Shown: positions 1 through 13,500 of the stretch, one piece after another
Layout of the letters: each line of letters starts with the position of its first letter
Position numbering within the stretch: the first letter of the stretch is position 1
Source of the DNA: Echinococcus granulosus
Lineage: Eukaryota > Platyhelminthes > Cestoda > Cyclophyllidea > Taeniidae
Reading direction: 5' to 3'
DNA length: 21,639 bases
Assembly: GCF_000524195.1 (NCBI RefSeq)
Contig: NW_020170388.1
Location: 332,054-353,692, forward strand
Translations under genes and position numbers: made by a program
The notes under the pieces: model-generated
What the model saw: only the letters and a program-made list of their open reading frames with translations
The model's database searches: none
What the model was told of the DNA's origin: nothing

Positions 1-1409
1 ATGTAGTCTATTACTTCTACATCAGTCTGTTACTTTTCTCAAACCAACTGTGACAATATGGTTTAAATTGCTTATAGGATGGGTATATACAGCGATATCT
101 AACGATAAAAACAACTTCAGAACCCGATTCAGTCTCCTCAGATCAGTGGCACAGGAATTACTTCATGTCAAAGGTGATACAACACTCCCACCCCATCTGT
201 ATATCCACTATGGGACCACTTCCAGACGCTCCAAAAGTGGATTATGGTTCTGCAATGCTAATTATGTAAATAATGGAGTGGTTCCCAGCACAATTGGATC
301 GTAAATCATAAAGACTGAGATAGGGCTGAGTCTACGAATAGAACTGAGAATGGGACGCACAAGTGCTAACTTAAAAAAGTATTTTGGAGTTGCTTTTACG
401 AAATTTCATCAGAACTAGTGCGGGGGTGCAAGTCAATGGTGATTCACAAAGACTAGGCGGGTCAAACCTTTGCAAAGGGCACGTTTTCCTGTAATTGGAC
501 TTTAACTACTGCACCAAAATTTAAAATGTGCTTTGCCAAATCACTTCAAGAGTTATACGGGTTGCCTTCGGTAATACCAACCTGTTTTCAAGGATGCTTA
601 GAAAGGGGAATTTCGGTGTCGCCCTCATAGGTGCAGGACGCAAAGACTGGTTTTGCAAAGAACTTTAATAGGATGTAAATTAAATGGAGTCAGGAAGAGC
701 ACATTAGGACCACAAGATAACGCTATTTATAATAGTTTATTCTCAGAAACAGTGCAGAAATTAATTATTCGATTTTATAACTAAAATTGGTCTAACAAAA
801 CAAAAAAATAATAATAATGAACACCAAAATCGCTTCAGTATTTGTAATAATTTACAAATCGCTGCTATCCGTCTTCAGTAGGTATCACGCACACCGTTTT
901 GTAGAAATGAAAAATCATTTGAAGCATATTCCAATTTTTGGGAAAAGGGCCCCAAATCTAATTCTAAAGCTTCCGTTCCTCATCACCTGCAGTCCAAACT
1001 TCGGCAAAGGAGGAAAGAATTTTGGTGGGTTATTTATACGCTTGTCATAACTACTCCAATTCATTTCAACCAGAAAAAAACTGTGACTTAAAATACAGTG
1101 TTTCAAACTGCTTAAAATTGTAGGACGGAAGTAATTAGCATAACAGTTTGGCAGACTAAAGTCTCGGTAATCACTCAATGATGACGAGTAGGATGTTTGG
1201 GCCTTCCAGACGAAAAATTGGAAATGAAACTCGAGAGAAAGAAAACAAATTAAAGTGTACAAATAAAAACTCCCACCAAAAGAATGGAGTGATGCCTTTT
1301 AGTAGCCTCAGAAGATGGCACGGCAAATGTCGATTCTCCAATTGACAAGCTAGTGTCATGGCAACGGAGGACATTAAAAAGATGGGCGACGGAAGGAGAC
1401 AATACTCAC
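1..1409 (-). other. Intron after the repeat 10 exon, partial
   Basis: AT-rich non-coding sequence starting with donor GTGAGT at 1409 and running off the left edge. It contains a short AAT-type microsatellite at about 806-819. Open frames here are short, on both strands, and overlap the intron without ankyrin similarity. I see no other structure. Confidence 0.85.
806..819. repeat. Short AAT microsatellite
   Basis: Four ATA/AAT units follow an A-run within the intron. It is too short to be more than simple-sequence noise, but may be polymorphic. Confidence 0.5.
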
Positions 1410-1508
1410 CCCAGTTGTAGCCTGTAGACTTGCACCACGGGCAATGAGATTGCATGTCACCTCATCATGATTGCCTTGGGCCGCCATATGCAGTGGTGTG
1501 AGTCCATT
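1410..1508 (-). CDS. Ankyrin exon: ANK repeat 10
   Basis: This 99-nt exon encodes one repeat beginning [17 protein letters not shown] and ending GASLQATTG. HMAAQGxH is the repeat 10 signature. The second helix (TCNLIARG) is less hydrophobic than the usual LLL-rich version. The acceptor is a good TGTCTTTCACAG and the donor is a consensus GTGAGT at 1409. It is the last exon visible. I found no repeat 11 exon (expected to contain LTPLHVAAHCGH) on the minus strand between 1 and 1409, so it lies beyond the window. Confidence 0.95.
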
Positions 1509-4500
1509 CTGTGAAAGACAAGAGGGGGAGTCGAAAATTTGACAAGTTAGTCGAACTTTCATCACGGTTCCAATGTCTTGGACACATGCATTCAGTTATC
1601 TGAATTGCGTCAATCATCTATTCCGATACGGCAATAGTCACCCCGACGCTGTGTGAAATCGGGAAATAGCTGATTGGAGGCGACGCGAACGCAATACTTC
1701 AAGAGGCTGGTCCTGAAGGCTCCATATTTATTTTGGATGATTTTGATTGTATAGCATCGCTGTTTTTGAGCCGATGATTGCTGACAGAAATGAACGATCT
1801 TCCATCCGTAAGTTTTCCATTTGGATAGACCATTAAGTTGCAATTAAAGGAATGGTTTGCTTGAACCGTCTGTATCAATAATTTCAGCACGAATTCTCAA
1901 AATCAACCACACAATTAAAGCAAAAAAAGGAATGAACGAAGTGCTGAGAGTGGGAAATCACAGAGCAAGTACAGAAAAGGTCGTCCCCTTGCCCTCAGCG
2001 AGGTAAATGTACTGTACTTTAATTGAGTGGGTGATTCCATCGACTGGGTCCACACATTTATTCCCTGCTTAGGTCTTCAGATCCTGAATCCTAGAAGGCA
2101 GGGGCCTGAAAATATCCAGTTGTAAAGGCCAGAAGATCCTTATTTAAGTGAAACGAAGCAACTGGTCAGTCCACTCGGAAAATAATACACTTTGGCTTAC
2201 AAAAAGTGATGGAAATGTATTATTAATGATGTCCGCCGTTGTTGCTTGGCTTATAACTCACAATCCAGAAAACATATAAATCTGGAAAAAGAAAATACAA
2301 AACTGCCGATGATGATAGGAATTGGAATTTCTGATTTACAGACCAAGTCCACGAAAACCAAGATTGGCGAGACTAAAAATTCAATAACATGAGGACTGAA
2401 AGAGCATAAAGCAATTGTTTCAATCAAAAGAGGTTCTTTAACACGATGTAAGTTTTTGCTCTTTCCAAAACTACACCAATAAATATGCTTGTTTATGTCT
2501 TCCACTGGGTAATCAACTAAAACATCAAAACAATTCCGTCAGAGATTTGGGTATTTTAGCCTTTTGGCTAGCACCAATTGCCAAGGCAGCATGCAATCAT
2601 AAATTAAACTCACAAATGCCGTGCCACCTAACACACGCTGGTGCTTCTAAAAACGTGATTTGGCAAAAGCGAGTTACCGTTTCTGATTCCGTTGCACTCT
2701 AAATTCTTCCACTATAATCTCTCAAACACCTGCCATACAGAACGAGATCAGAGTATGGGTCAAAGTGCAATAATGATAAAGGTCAGGGCTCTCAACCTCA
2801 GTTGTGTGAATATAATGGGGCTAAAATCGGCGAATTCAGACCAAAGTGAGATCAAATTGACGTAATTGAGCTAAAAGCTCAAATTAAAGATAGCAGTCAA
2901 TTTTAAGGACAGTCTATACCAAATAAACTCACAGCATATTCATACCTTGAAAGTAATACTCTCAGAAATCCCACTCCCATAAATTTGTCCGTGAGCAGCC
3001 GACCGCAAGGAAATCGCTCCAATATACATAAATGCATTTTCGGCAGACATATGTGGACTTTAGGCTTTGGGGTCATTGGCCATTGATTAGGAATGTAACT
3101 TCACTTTTCGCGTCACGGTCCATGGTGAAGCAAATAGCATTTAACGGAATTAAACAAATATTTGAATTCAGTCATAGGTAATGCCAGGGCCGTAGACATA
3201 TCTTCAACGACGTGGTGTAGTGATTGGCTTAAATTAAGCTGCGTTTGGTTAACGGTCTTATCATGGCGGTGGTTTCGACAGATACCAGCATATTTTAAGG
3301 TCCTGGCTAGCGTTAGCTACCAGGATCGCGTGCTGTGGCAAAGTAACTATAGAAACGCCGTTACCTTTAGCGAATTCCATTAGCAAAAACAAGTTAGCAC
3401 CTTTGATTTCAATGCACTGTAAATACACGTTGCCACTGTGGATGCAGCGAGTACAAACTCTCTTGCAGAGTGGGAAATGGGAATGTGAGTACACGAGTTC
3501 GTGAGAGTATGAGAAATTAGAGGCAACAGTAAGGACATTTACAACATCGCCTCAAGGTGTGAATCAAACCTGGGAATAAATGCGTTCAACGAGCAAGTGG
3601 ACAAGCGTGAGAAGGTGCGGAAGAATTTTATTAAGAGTGCAGAGAGCAAGTTATGTGGTCACCAAGTTTCACGGACATCGAATCTTCTGGCATGAGAGTG
3701 GGAACCAGAGGAGAAATTACAGTGACAGGAGAATTCAATGAAATAGCAAAATCGGAGGTGACAATACCAACGAGGTGGGACAAGCTTCACAAAGAACGTG
3801 GAATGAGGAAACAGGCATGTCCACATGTCCCCCTTACTCACCGAGGAATAGAACGCGGAATCTTCTAGAGGTAGATTCGATCGGCCAAAATGGTGATCTA
3901 CTGTTATTCAGAGGCATATATGGGATTGGTCCATAAGCATAAAGTTAGTACTTCATCCCTTTCAGTTGATAAGCCGAACCAACTATATTCAGTTTGATGA
4001 ACTACCACAATTGCCAAATTCTGTTTCATAGGATCTTTGGAAAGTGACATCAGTAGTCTCAACACATTCTCCTGTGGTCCGAATGCCTGGAAAATGTAAT
4101 TCAATCTACAAATGTAAAGCGATCCTTATGAGTGCAAAAAGCGTTTTTTTCCTTGAAATAAGAAAGCTATAGCCCTGTCTCTTATTCACTGCCTCACAAT
4201 AAGTGCAAATGACTTAGTGTAGTGGTAAAACTTTAGCAGCGCCTTCTCGCTCTTCAAAGTGTACTTTGTCTTTGGTGGGAAGAACTTTCCTGTTTTAAAA
4301 GGGAAAGAAGGGAAAGCTTGCACAGTGACGGAAAAGGCATTATCATCTACATTAGAGCAAAGCTCACACAATCATTTCTATTTGGACCGCAATTTACACT
4401 AACGCTCAATTTGTTGAAAAAACGGCCCTCGCATTCGTGTCCCAACATGATATTGAGGGTGTGGTTGTTTTAATGTGTGAATTCTGCACCGATATCGGTT

Positions 4501-7500
4501 GTTCCTGTTTAAAAGACAATACATACGCAAACAGGAGTCACTTTGATAGATGTACGTAATGCCGGCCGACGAGGTGAAAAGGACCCGTACACAACTAGAA
4601 GGCGGGTAGAAAACAGTCTGGCCAACTTTGCCTTGAATTCAAGCTTGGAAACAACGAAAAGACGAAAGTTGCTTGGGAAAATGGTCAACAAGGGAATGCA
4701 GGAGCGTCAGGAAAACGAAAACTACTGTGATGACCCGAGTTCTCGTCCCAGTCTCGACAACATCAGCGTAGGAGTTCGCTTTGAGCAACGTTGTTGGGAA
4801 AGACCTAGTTAATTTACGAGTGCCAAACGAGCTAGGAATTAGGAAAATCAGAGGGGTGAACACAACCTCATACCATTGTAGATTGAGGAGCCTTCTCCTT
4901 TGCCAATAGCCCTGATTTTAAAACCCCCGAAAGAGTAACCTGTTAATCAGAATGGTGTTGCCTCCATAGAGGATTAAATTCGCCTTTTTTTCCTTTTGGC
5001 AAAGTTTTGCAATCTCAGCACAGCGCTCTACATTTCAGGAAAACAGTTAGCAATGCGGTACCTCAGCTTACCTCAGTTGGATCTACTAGAAACATAACAA
5101 TTTAGTAGAGTTGACTAGTGGGAGAAGGAAAGTTTGGCTTGTTCGATCATTTAACGTTGAGAGACGCATTCTAAATAACGAAGCAGTAATAGAGATTGTA
5201 CATGTTCTTGTCTTTTCAAAGTGTAAGTGAACCGAGCTCCCTTGAACTATTCAATAAATAAAGAAATCAAATCAAGTAGGCGCTTAAAAAAATATGGCCG
5301 ATTCTAGAAGGAGGTTTACAACGAAACACTTGCTCCAAAAGCAAAATGATCAAATCCCATTTAGAGCACCGGAGGTAAAAGAACAAAAAACTCCCCTATC
5401 GGGTATGCAAGTGTGAATTTCAAGCCAAACTTTTGATGTACTTTTCTCCTTAATTTATTCATGGCGGGAATACAAGCGCAGTGTCTAGACAAATATTTGT
5501 TGAGATAAAATCAAGCGCAGATTTTAACTAAGCAGCCAAATAATCGCTCAGGAATAAAAGCAGGCCTTTGTATTAAAAATTTTTTTAGAATGGCAAAAAT
5601 AAATACCGCACTAAAAGTAGTCTTTGATAATGCGGGATATGTTCGTCTCAATTTGTGGATGTAGGTAATTAGGTGGAGCAGTTACCATTCCACAACCTTA
5701 CGAAATAAAACTGAGATTTGGTCAAAAGCCGAAATGGAACCATCGCCAGTGGGATGTTTTAGAGTTTCAAATATATTTTGAGTGATAGACTGTCGGTCCA
5801 CTCCTCAGACTTCTTATGACACGATCCAACAAATCCTAACTTGGCATAAGCATCATTGCCAAAAATTGATGCAAGCGGAATTTTAACGTGGCCACGGATA
5901 GTTCGTAAAAGCTACTAACTGAAATACAAGGCAATGTCCAACCCATTACCGCCACATAACTTCAAATGATTTTAAATTCACTCAGCAAACCAAAAGCGAA
6001 TAAATTCCTCCAATTAGAGGTCGAACCGACCCCGAACGAGACAAAGGAAATACCATAAAATGTACCAGAATTTCAACGCGCGATTGGATGGGATAACTCC
6101 TACAGTCAACGCTGATGATGTTGCAACATAGTAAAAGATCTCAAAACAGCTGTCAATTGACAGATGGAACAGCACCCATTCCCATTCCTCACCTTTAGAA
6201 CAATCTTTTCGTCAAAACAGTAGTAACTCGATTCACTCCAGGAGGATAGAAAAGGGGAGAATAGACAGAGGAGAAGGGTGGGGCACCTACCCTGGTCTTA
6301 GCGGAGGGGTTGCAGCCGGAATCAATGAGCATAGTGCAGACGTTGTTGTATCCGGAGCGTGCAGCACAGTGGAGGGGCGTCAGACCGTCACGCGTTCGAC
6401 TGTCCACCGAAGCGCCGTTGTCTAGCAATAGCTTCACCATCGCCACCCGACCCCACTTGGCCGCCACGTGCAGTGGAGTGATGTTGTTCTGTCGGCCACA
6501 CCAAAGGCAAAGAAAAAAGTGCACATAAGGCCATCTGGGGGCAACTTCAGGTAGTATGCGACGGGGTACCGATCAAATGAATTTGTAGTCGTAAATTCGG
6601 AAATTGTGCTTGTATTGGTGCTAAAACATCGTTTTATGGACCTAACTTCTATTATATTTATGTACAGAGGCTGTTTTTACCACATATATGCGACCTAATG
6701 GGACAGTTTTCCTGTTTTATGGCGATAAAAAGATCATTTGCGAAATATCTACTCATGACCTAGAGTTACTGGAACCAAAGCCCATGCGACTAAATGACAG
6801 CATTGTCAAGTTGTGATGGCAGATTAAAGTCAATCATGAATTCTGAGTTTATGAGCCCCATTCTCGCCAATTCATACATTATACGTATGAATATGCATTC
6901 GCTGGTAATAGATAATATCCATACGATCAAACGGCACAGTATTGCTGTGTTGTGACAATTGAGCTGACATTTTTATGTAAAACACTGAAATCTGTTACAA
7001 AAAACCCGTTTTACAAACCTTGATCCTACCGAGTGCGTGCTTTTAAAGACTGCAATGACGGTGCTTACCCAATCAAATTGCACATGATTGCATCATTATG
7101 ACATTAGGCCTTAAAATTTTAGACCATAAATTAGAAAACGCTTATAGTGTAGTAATACAATGCGAAATGCTGCGCTCATTTATGCAATCTCAACCGATTA
7201 ACCCGAAATCCATTATAGACAGACACGTGTATGCACATATTTACGGGCGTGGCTAAAAAGTACCAGATGAGTAGACGGTGGTGTTAAGATTCTCAACTAG
7301 GAGTAGAATGGCTGCATTGTGGAAATGCAACATGAAACACCGAGTTTGGCTACGAAAGATTGACTCATACACTTGAATTGTGAAATACATGCGATATTAA
7401 GGTTAAATTACGTGGCACTGCCAGTTTGGTGTGATAATGGTGCTTTATGAGCTATTGATCAAGGCTTGAAAGGTTACCGTGGATACACTAGAGCATTTGT

Positions 7501-10500
7501 ACGATCAAATAGCGCAAAAATGCCACACACGGTTCGTTGTGATATTTGACAATGATTGGCTAATAAGCTGGTGTAATTGTTTCAAACTAGATGTCCCACC
7601 ATCAGCGCATCGGAGAAAAACCCTTAGCAGATTCAAAAGGGCGGATTCACTGCTATCACACAGCCAAAGTGAAACACCAACTGGTTATTCGCCATTCAAA
7701 GGTGAATACTACAGCATTCATGAAGGCTTAAGTGTAATGAACTTCCCAGTTTTAGCAGGTCCGACCCATATAAAATGGCAAAGCAGAGATGCGACCAGAT
7801 CACAGCATGGCGGTATTTTACTAACGAGCAGTTATACAATTTAATAAAATTCTGCGTTTTATCGTAAGGAATCTTTTGCTACCGGAAAATGGGTCACATG
7901 GGGGTACACTGCAAGAAAAAGTCATTGGGACACCAATTTGTGCTCAAGTTACTTTGGTCAGGAAATGCACCCCCTTTATGCAAAGCGGAAATGGATAAGA
8001 AATTATTTTTATAAATAACTGTTCTTCCTTTACTGAGTAAATGTAAAATGACTAGGCGAATTAACAAAACGGGGAGCGCTTTAGCAACAGTTACCCCTTT
8101 AATTTTCGACATCTTGCAATAAATATGGGTAACTAAGTAGTGCGAGCGGACGGACACTGCTCCGTGAGCAGATTAATTAAATGGCAGAAAAAAGAACTTA
8201 TCCAGGTACCTAAAAAATAACTACAGGGCTTAAAATGAGTAGATTCCACTGGTCAGACATAAAACAGATCAAGATAAAGTTAGCAAATAGATTACTTTGT
8301 AAGAGGTCATCAAAACGACCGTTCAGGGATCAGGAGAATCAACAATTATACGAGTGAGAACTCTAAATAATGCATAAAGATGATATAACTTGAGCGTACC
8401 TACTACTAATTAAAATTTTAAATGATACGTTTACCTGATTATATGATAGAAAGGAAAAAAAATGTGCATCCCATACCTTGGCTTGGAAATTGACATCCGC
8501 ACCGCGTTGAATGAGGAGAGCGCCAACGTTGGTCGAACCGTAGTGTGCAGCGATGTGTAGTGCCGTGAAACCCGGCTGGAAGAGAGGGTGTCGGAAACGT
8601 GGGAGCCATTAGTAAAATATAAAGGACCTTTTCAGTCACTTACGACTCAGCCTTCAGACTGGCGACATGAAGATCAGCTCATGCTTCTTTTACACTACCA
8701 ATTGCAGACCCGCACCTCATATTACAACTTGCTCTATTAGCTAGTACTTTAAAGGAGACTATGTGGGAAAGTTTACTACTGCGCGAAAAATGTCGTAGAG
8801 AAAGGTCGTCTCCCTTGAACGGATGAATCCACTGGCACATTCTACAATTCCACATAATCAGTAACGTGGTGAGATTCACATTGGAAGAATTCAAAGCTTT
8901 CACGAAAAAGAATGCCAATGCTAACTCTTAATTGTAAAAATCTCAGAGCAAGTCGGATTAATTAGTGGATAGTACTTTGAGGCAGAATATAAACAAAAGA
9001 GATGCAAAATCGGGACACAACTCCAAGGAACAACTTTGCGTGCATGTCTTAATGAATGCTTGTGAATGTGAGTAGGTGGACCTACAAAAAGCCGCTAGCA
9101 CAAGAAATGGCCTCGTCGTAGGGTATCATGCATCCATCCACGAGTAGTACACAGGCAGTACAAGTGAAATCTAGTAATAGTATAGCTAGCATTGAATTTG
9201 ATGGGCTTCTCTTCGCAATGCAAAATTGCCTTGAAAATAACACTCAATCACTTAAACGCCCCTGCAATGGTTGGCGCTCAAAACAAGACCGAACCATGCA
9301 GTAGCATGACATTTGCCCTAGGTTTATGCATAAGTACACAGACCGTCGTGACAACAACATGCAGTTCCGGTCAAACTACCTATGCTACCAGTCCCTCAGC
9401 CAGAAGTAAAGTTCCTTTCCAAAATCCTTTCTAGTGAAAGCGCTAAGACAGCAACATATAGATAATTTCCTAGGGCAATTCTTAAAGCAACAATGCGGCC
9501 ATTTGAAGTCCAGCAATAAAGGATGTTTTTTAAAGCGACGACGCCTGATAGCTTGCATCCCTCACAAAAGGGAAATGAAAACTGCTTGCGCCCTGGCAAG
9601 TCTTTTATTTGCATTTCAACTACCTATTTAATCTCGGAGAGCCAGAATCACAAATCTACCTCCTTCGTATGTGGAAGAGATGTACATACTTAACACAAGA
9701 AAGAGTCAAGTTGAAAAAAGGAATTCGACTGATCATTTATTTATACATGTCAAGAGCAGCGATTTTTATTACCTCCAACTTGTCAATTGAGCTAATTTGA
9801 TCAAAACTTGGGAACATCAAATGATAACTGCTTGTTTTAAATTACTGAAAGGTTAAAAATATTCTTTAAAAAGATCTATCACTCGGGCTAAGCGACTAAA
9901 CTGAGCTTTTCCAATTGGAGTCATGTCATGCATGAGCTGCCCAAAAAAAATTACTAGACTTTGGCAGCCTCACTGCAAAGTGGACAGCATACCCTGTGTA
10001 GAAAAGTACAACCAGAAATAGACAGGTGAAGGATATTTCGAGACCACACGCAATTTTTGTAAGATTGTGGACAAGAAATTTGTAAGGTCCTTCGAGAAAC
10101 CAACAAAAACAGTACAGGTAGGTCGAAACATGAAGCATTTAGCGAGTACGGTAGATTTGTCCAATTCGGCTTAGAAATGGATTTTTCATGTTTAATGACC
10201 TTATAATATTTCCAACAAAACATAAAGTTACAAATAGTAACTGGATGGGATCTTTGGTAAAAAATTAAAGATGAACCGCACAAAAGATTAGTTTCCAAGA
10301 TGAACTATTAGCGTTAAAAAAAAACTTTAACAATCTACACAGGACAGCAGAAGCAAACGGTGAAAACAAAAAGCATGGTTATTTTTCTCCAGCAGTGGCA
10401 AGTTTGACACGGTAAAGGGAAAAGTGAGGGCTTAAGTGGGGTGAAGATTATTGTTAGGAGCTATTTGCTGTCAAACAAAAATAGATAAAAATGAATCTCA

Positions 10501-13500
10501 CAAGAGTAAGTCCCAGCATGCATCTATGCAATGAATTTTCCAACAAAGCAGACGATCGGCTTATTAGCATGCAATTTGAGTCGACAGTTCCAATTCGTGC
10601 TGCTTTCGGCTTAGAATAGTACAGATAGAGAGAAACACTGAAAGACGACAGATACCGTAGTCTAGGTTTTGTAAAAGAACCAGCCTGAGCCAAGGCTAAG
10701 GTGAAGGTAGTTTTAAGAGGTAGATCTATCTCAAACTACTGAGCTACCTCTCTAACAATACTTACGCTTTTGTTATCAAGATCCCAGGGAAAACTCCATC
10801 AACTTACCCTAGCTGTTTTATTTTCTGTTTAAAATGCCTGCTGGTAGGGATTCTCGTGCCGCAAGAATAAACTAACACTGTGATTTCAGAAAAGGCATCA
10901 TATTAAAAACCAAGTAGCGAAGGAGTATTGAGGGTGGAAGATCCACCATCACCATCTCCTTTTTGCTGTGCCATAAAGTATTTCCCCGAAGAAAAAAAAA
11001 CATATCTATTGTCGCGACTTTGTAGGTCTGCCACTTCAAATGATAAGTCTAACAGAGGGTTGTAACATACACTAAAGGCTTTTGATAAAAGAGTTTCAGC
11101 ACAGGAGTCACCGTGCTGAAATGAAAGTTTCCTCCACTGACGTTTTGTTCTCCCACTCCCAGTGATTAAATGAAGACGGCTTGTTTAAATTTCTCGGCTT
11201 GTAAGACATACCATCTATAATTTCATGCGCTAAAAGCTTTTGGGCTAGAATCGCAATTCTGCTTTAAGACTAGGTATTACATTATTCACGGCAGTTGATC
11301 CGTCATTTTTACGCAGGATTTAAAGCGCTGTCAGGTAGCTTCCAGCAATTCTTGTTAGAGTTGAAACCTTTAATGTTGGATCGCGAAAAAAAATTACCGA
11401 AAGCGCTTAAACTATTTGTCCAAAATGTAAACAAATTGATGCAGTAACTTTCACACGAGGGTTTGTGGGGATGATGAAAACGAAAATTCACACAATTTCC
11501 ACTTTCCAAGTAAAAATTAGCACAAGTGGTCGCCTAGCATACAAATTCCAAGTTTGAGAATTGAAATAAGTTCGTTTGAGAAACTTGTTAAAATAATGAC
11601 TCGGAACCCACCCTGTTTCTTCACTTTGCCGGCTAGCTTCAAATTGCGCAATAGCGTCCAATCTTGACACGAACGCTTTCACGTTATTTTCAGCTCCTAA
11701 TTACTTCTAGTATTGTGTGTTCGTAAATAGGACTGAGGGAGCATGTCAGAAGGCAGTCTCCAAACCACCAGTGAAGTCCTACGCATTCAATAACACCCAC
11801 GTCTTGGGCAATCGTAAAGCCTGATTAGTTGGCGTTTTAAGACACGCGCACTAATTCAACGAAGAAACCATGGTTCAACGAAAATACTCATAAAAGCCAA
11901 TGGGAAAGGTAGTGCTCATGCACCAGTGCATCTTTAAGAATATTTAATATGGAATTTTTTTAAACTCAGTAAATAAAGGAATCGGGTGTATCACACTCAA
12001 TCCAAGAAAATTAATCCGCCTCACGTCAACAATCTTCGGACACAACTAAAGCAGCTATTTAGTTTGCGCCTTCTCTGGATAAGAACTATTGAACGACTCG
12101 GAATATCGGAGGGGATGGACACTTAAACTTTATACTTAATTGAGTGGAATTCTTCCACCCCAAAGAATTGCACTTGGTAAGATACCAAGACTTGCAACTG
12201 AAAGCGGAAAAGCAACACGGCGCTCTTTTATACGACGATTTTAAGAAGCAAAAGGAGCACCTTAAATAAACCTCCAAGAAGAGAACCAAAAAAGTACTCT
12301 TTTCACAGAAGTGACTAAACAATAGCTATTGAGCTCATTGGAAGAGTATCAGAGTACGAAACTTAATAAGCATGGAAGTCCCAAAAATCATAATTACTTC
12401 ACCAAAATTCACCTGATTCAATCTAACAAACTTTGTATACCAATTCATTTAGTTAGCTTGTTATCGAAAAGAAAAAGGATGAAGAGAATGAGGGGACGAA
12501 CCCACCTGAGACTGGTGATTGACATTGGCATCAGGGCTCATGAGCAGGAGGTTGGCAGCGTTGACATCGTCTTTGCGAGCTGCTACGTGGAGAGCTGGAA
12601 GTCCGCCACGACTTCGGGTGTCCCGTTCCAGTAGAGTGGCCACGACGCGATCGTGACCCTGTTGCAATGCCACTGCTAGCGGTGTGAAACCGTCCTAAGA
12701 ACCGTAGACGATGAGTATAGACATGTTTGTACAAAAGTGGACAGACTTCGACTCACAGGCTTGCTACTATAGTCATAATATCTACCTTGAATACCTCAAA
12801 TAAAAAGACGCAGGTAGGTTAGGTGAATTCTTCGGGAATTCTACCTAAACGCATAACCACGGACCAATAGAATTGCAGCGAAATGATACTTGTTCTCATT
12901 GTATATGTAAGGGAAAGTCATCAAAATATGATACGAAATCCTTCCACAGTCTCCATGTCTATCACACAAATAACCGATTTATCAGAGCATAGCTTCAACA
13001 GTTAATATAAAAGAAAAAATTCAGGCACCGTTGGGAACACTCAAGGCAGACCGGACGATGCTCTTGGCGCACACTACTGCTATAAAAACCTTTCCACCCT
13101 CTCAAAACTCACCCATCACGCTCGCACCACCCATGCTAACCAGTCTTCCAGGCCCTCCGTACCATCATTTCTTTCAGACCTTTTTGACTCGCAATATCTT
13201 TAGGGATAACTGAGGTACTATAGTATCAGCACACTTTTGTATGCGAAGACCTGAAATTGAGTATTCCTGATTTTTTTTTGATCACATTATCCTTATCACT
13301 TGCTGAACACTCAAGCCCTGAAAGTTTGTACGCACTTTGCGGCACTAATGTAACGTTAGTAGCTATGAGAAGTCACCACGTTGGCCAATGATGCGACTCT
13401 GATTTTGGGATCCAACGTGGACTATAGTGAAGGGGAACTTTACCTACTACCCCAATTTTATTCACAAAACCTTAACGTTTATTCAAAGAACCTATTTTCT

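Noticed and set aside
1..1409. Search for a repeat 11 exon
   Set aside because: No minus-strand segment encodes a TPLHVAAHCGH-like core with splice sites, so the next exon must lie outside the window.
6010..6040. TCGAACCGACC segment resembling a tRNA T-arm
   Set aside because: The self-complementary arms leave too small a loop, and no acceptor, D or anticodon arms can be drawn around it.
7479..7844. Plus-strand open frame of 121 codons
   Set aside because: It starts with GTG, lies inside a confirmed ankyrin intron on the opposite strand, and contains no motif or splice context I can defend.
12531..12734. Open frame overlapping the repeat 5-6 exon in another frame
   Set aside because: It is a shadow of the ankyrin exon. 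The Arg/Ser-rich translation reflects the GC-rich coding strand and not a second protein.
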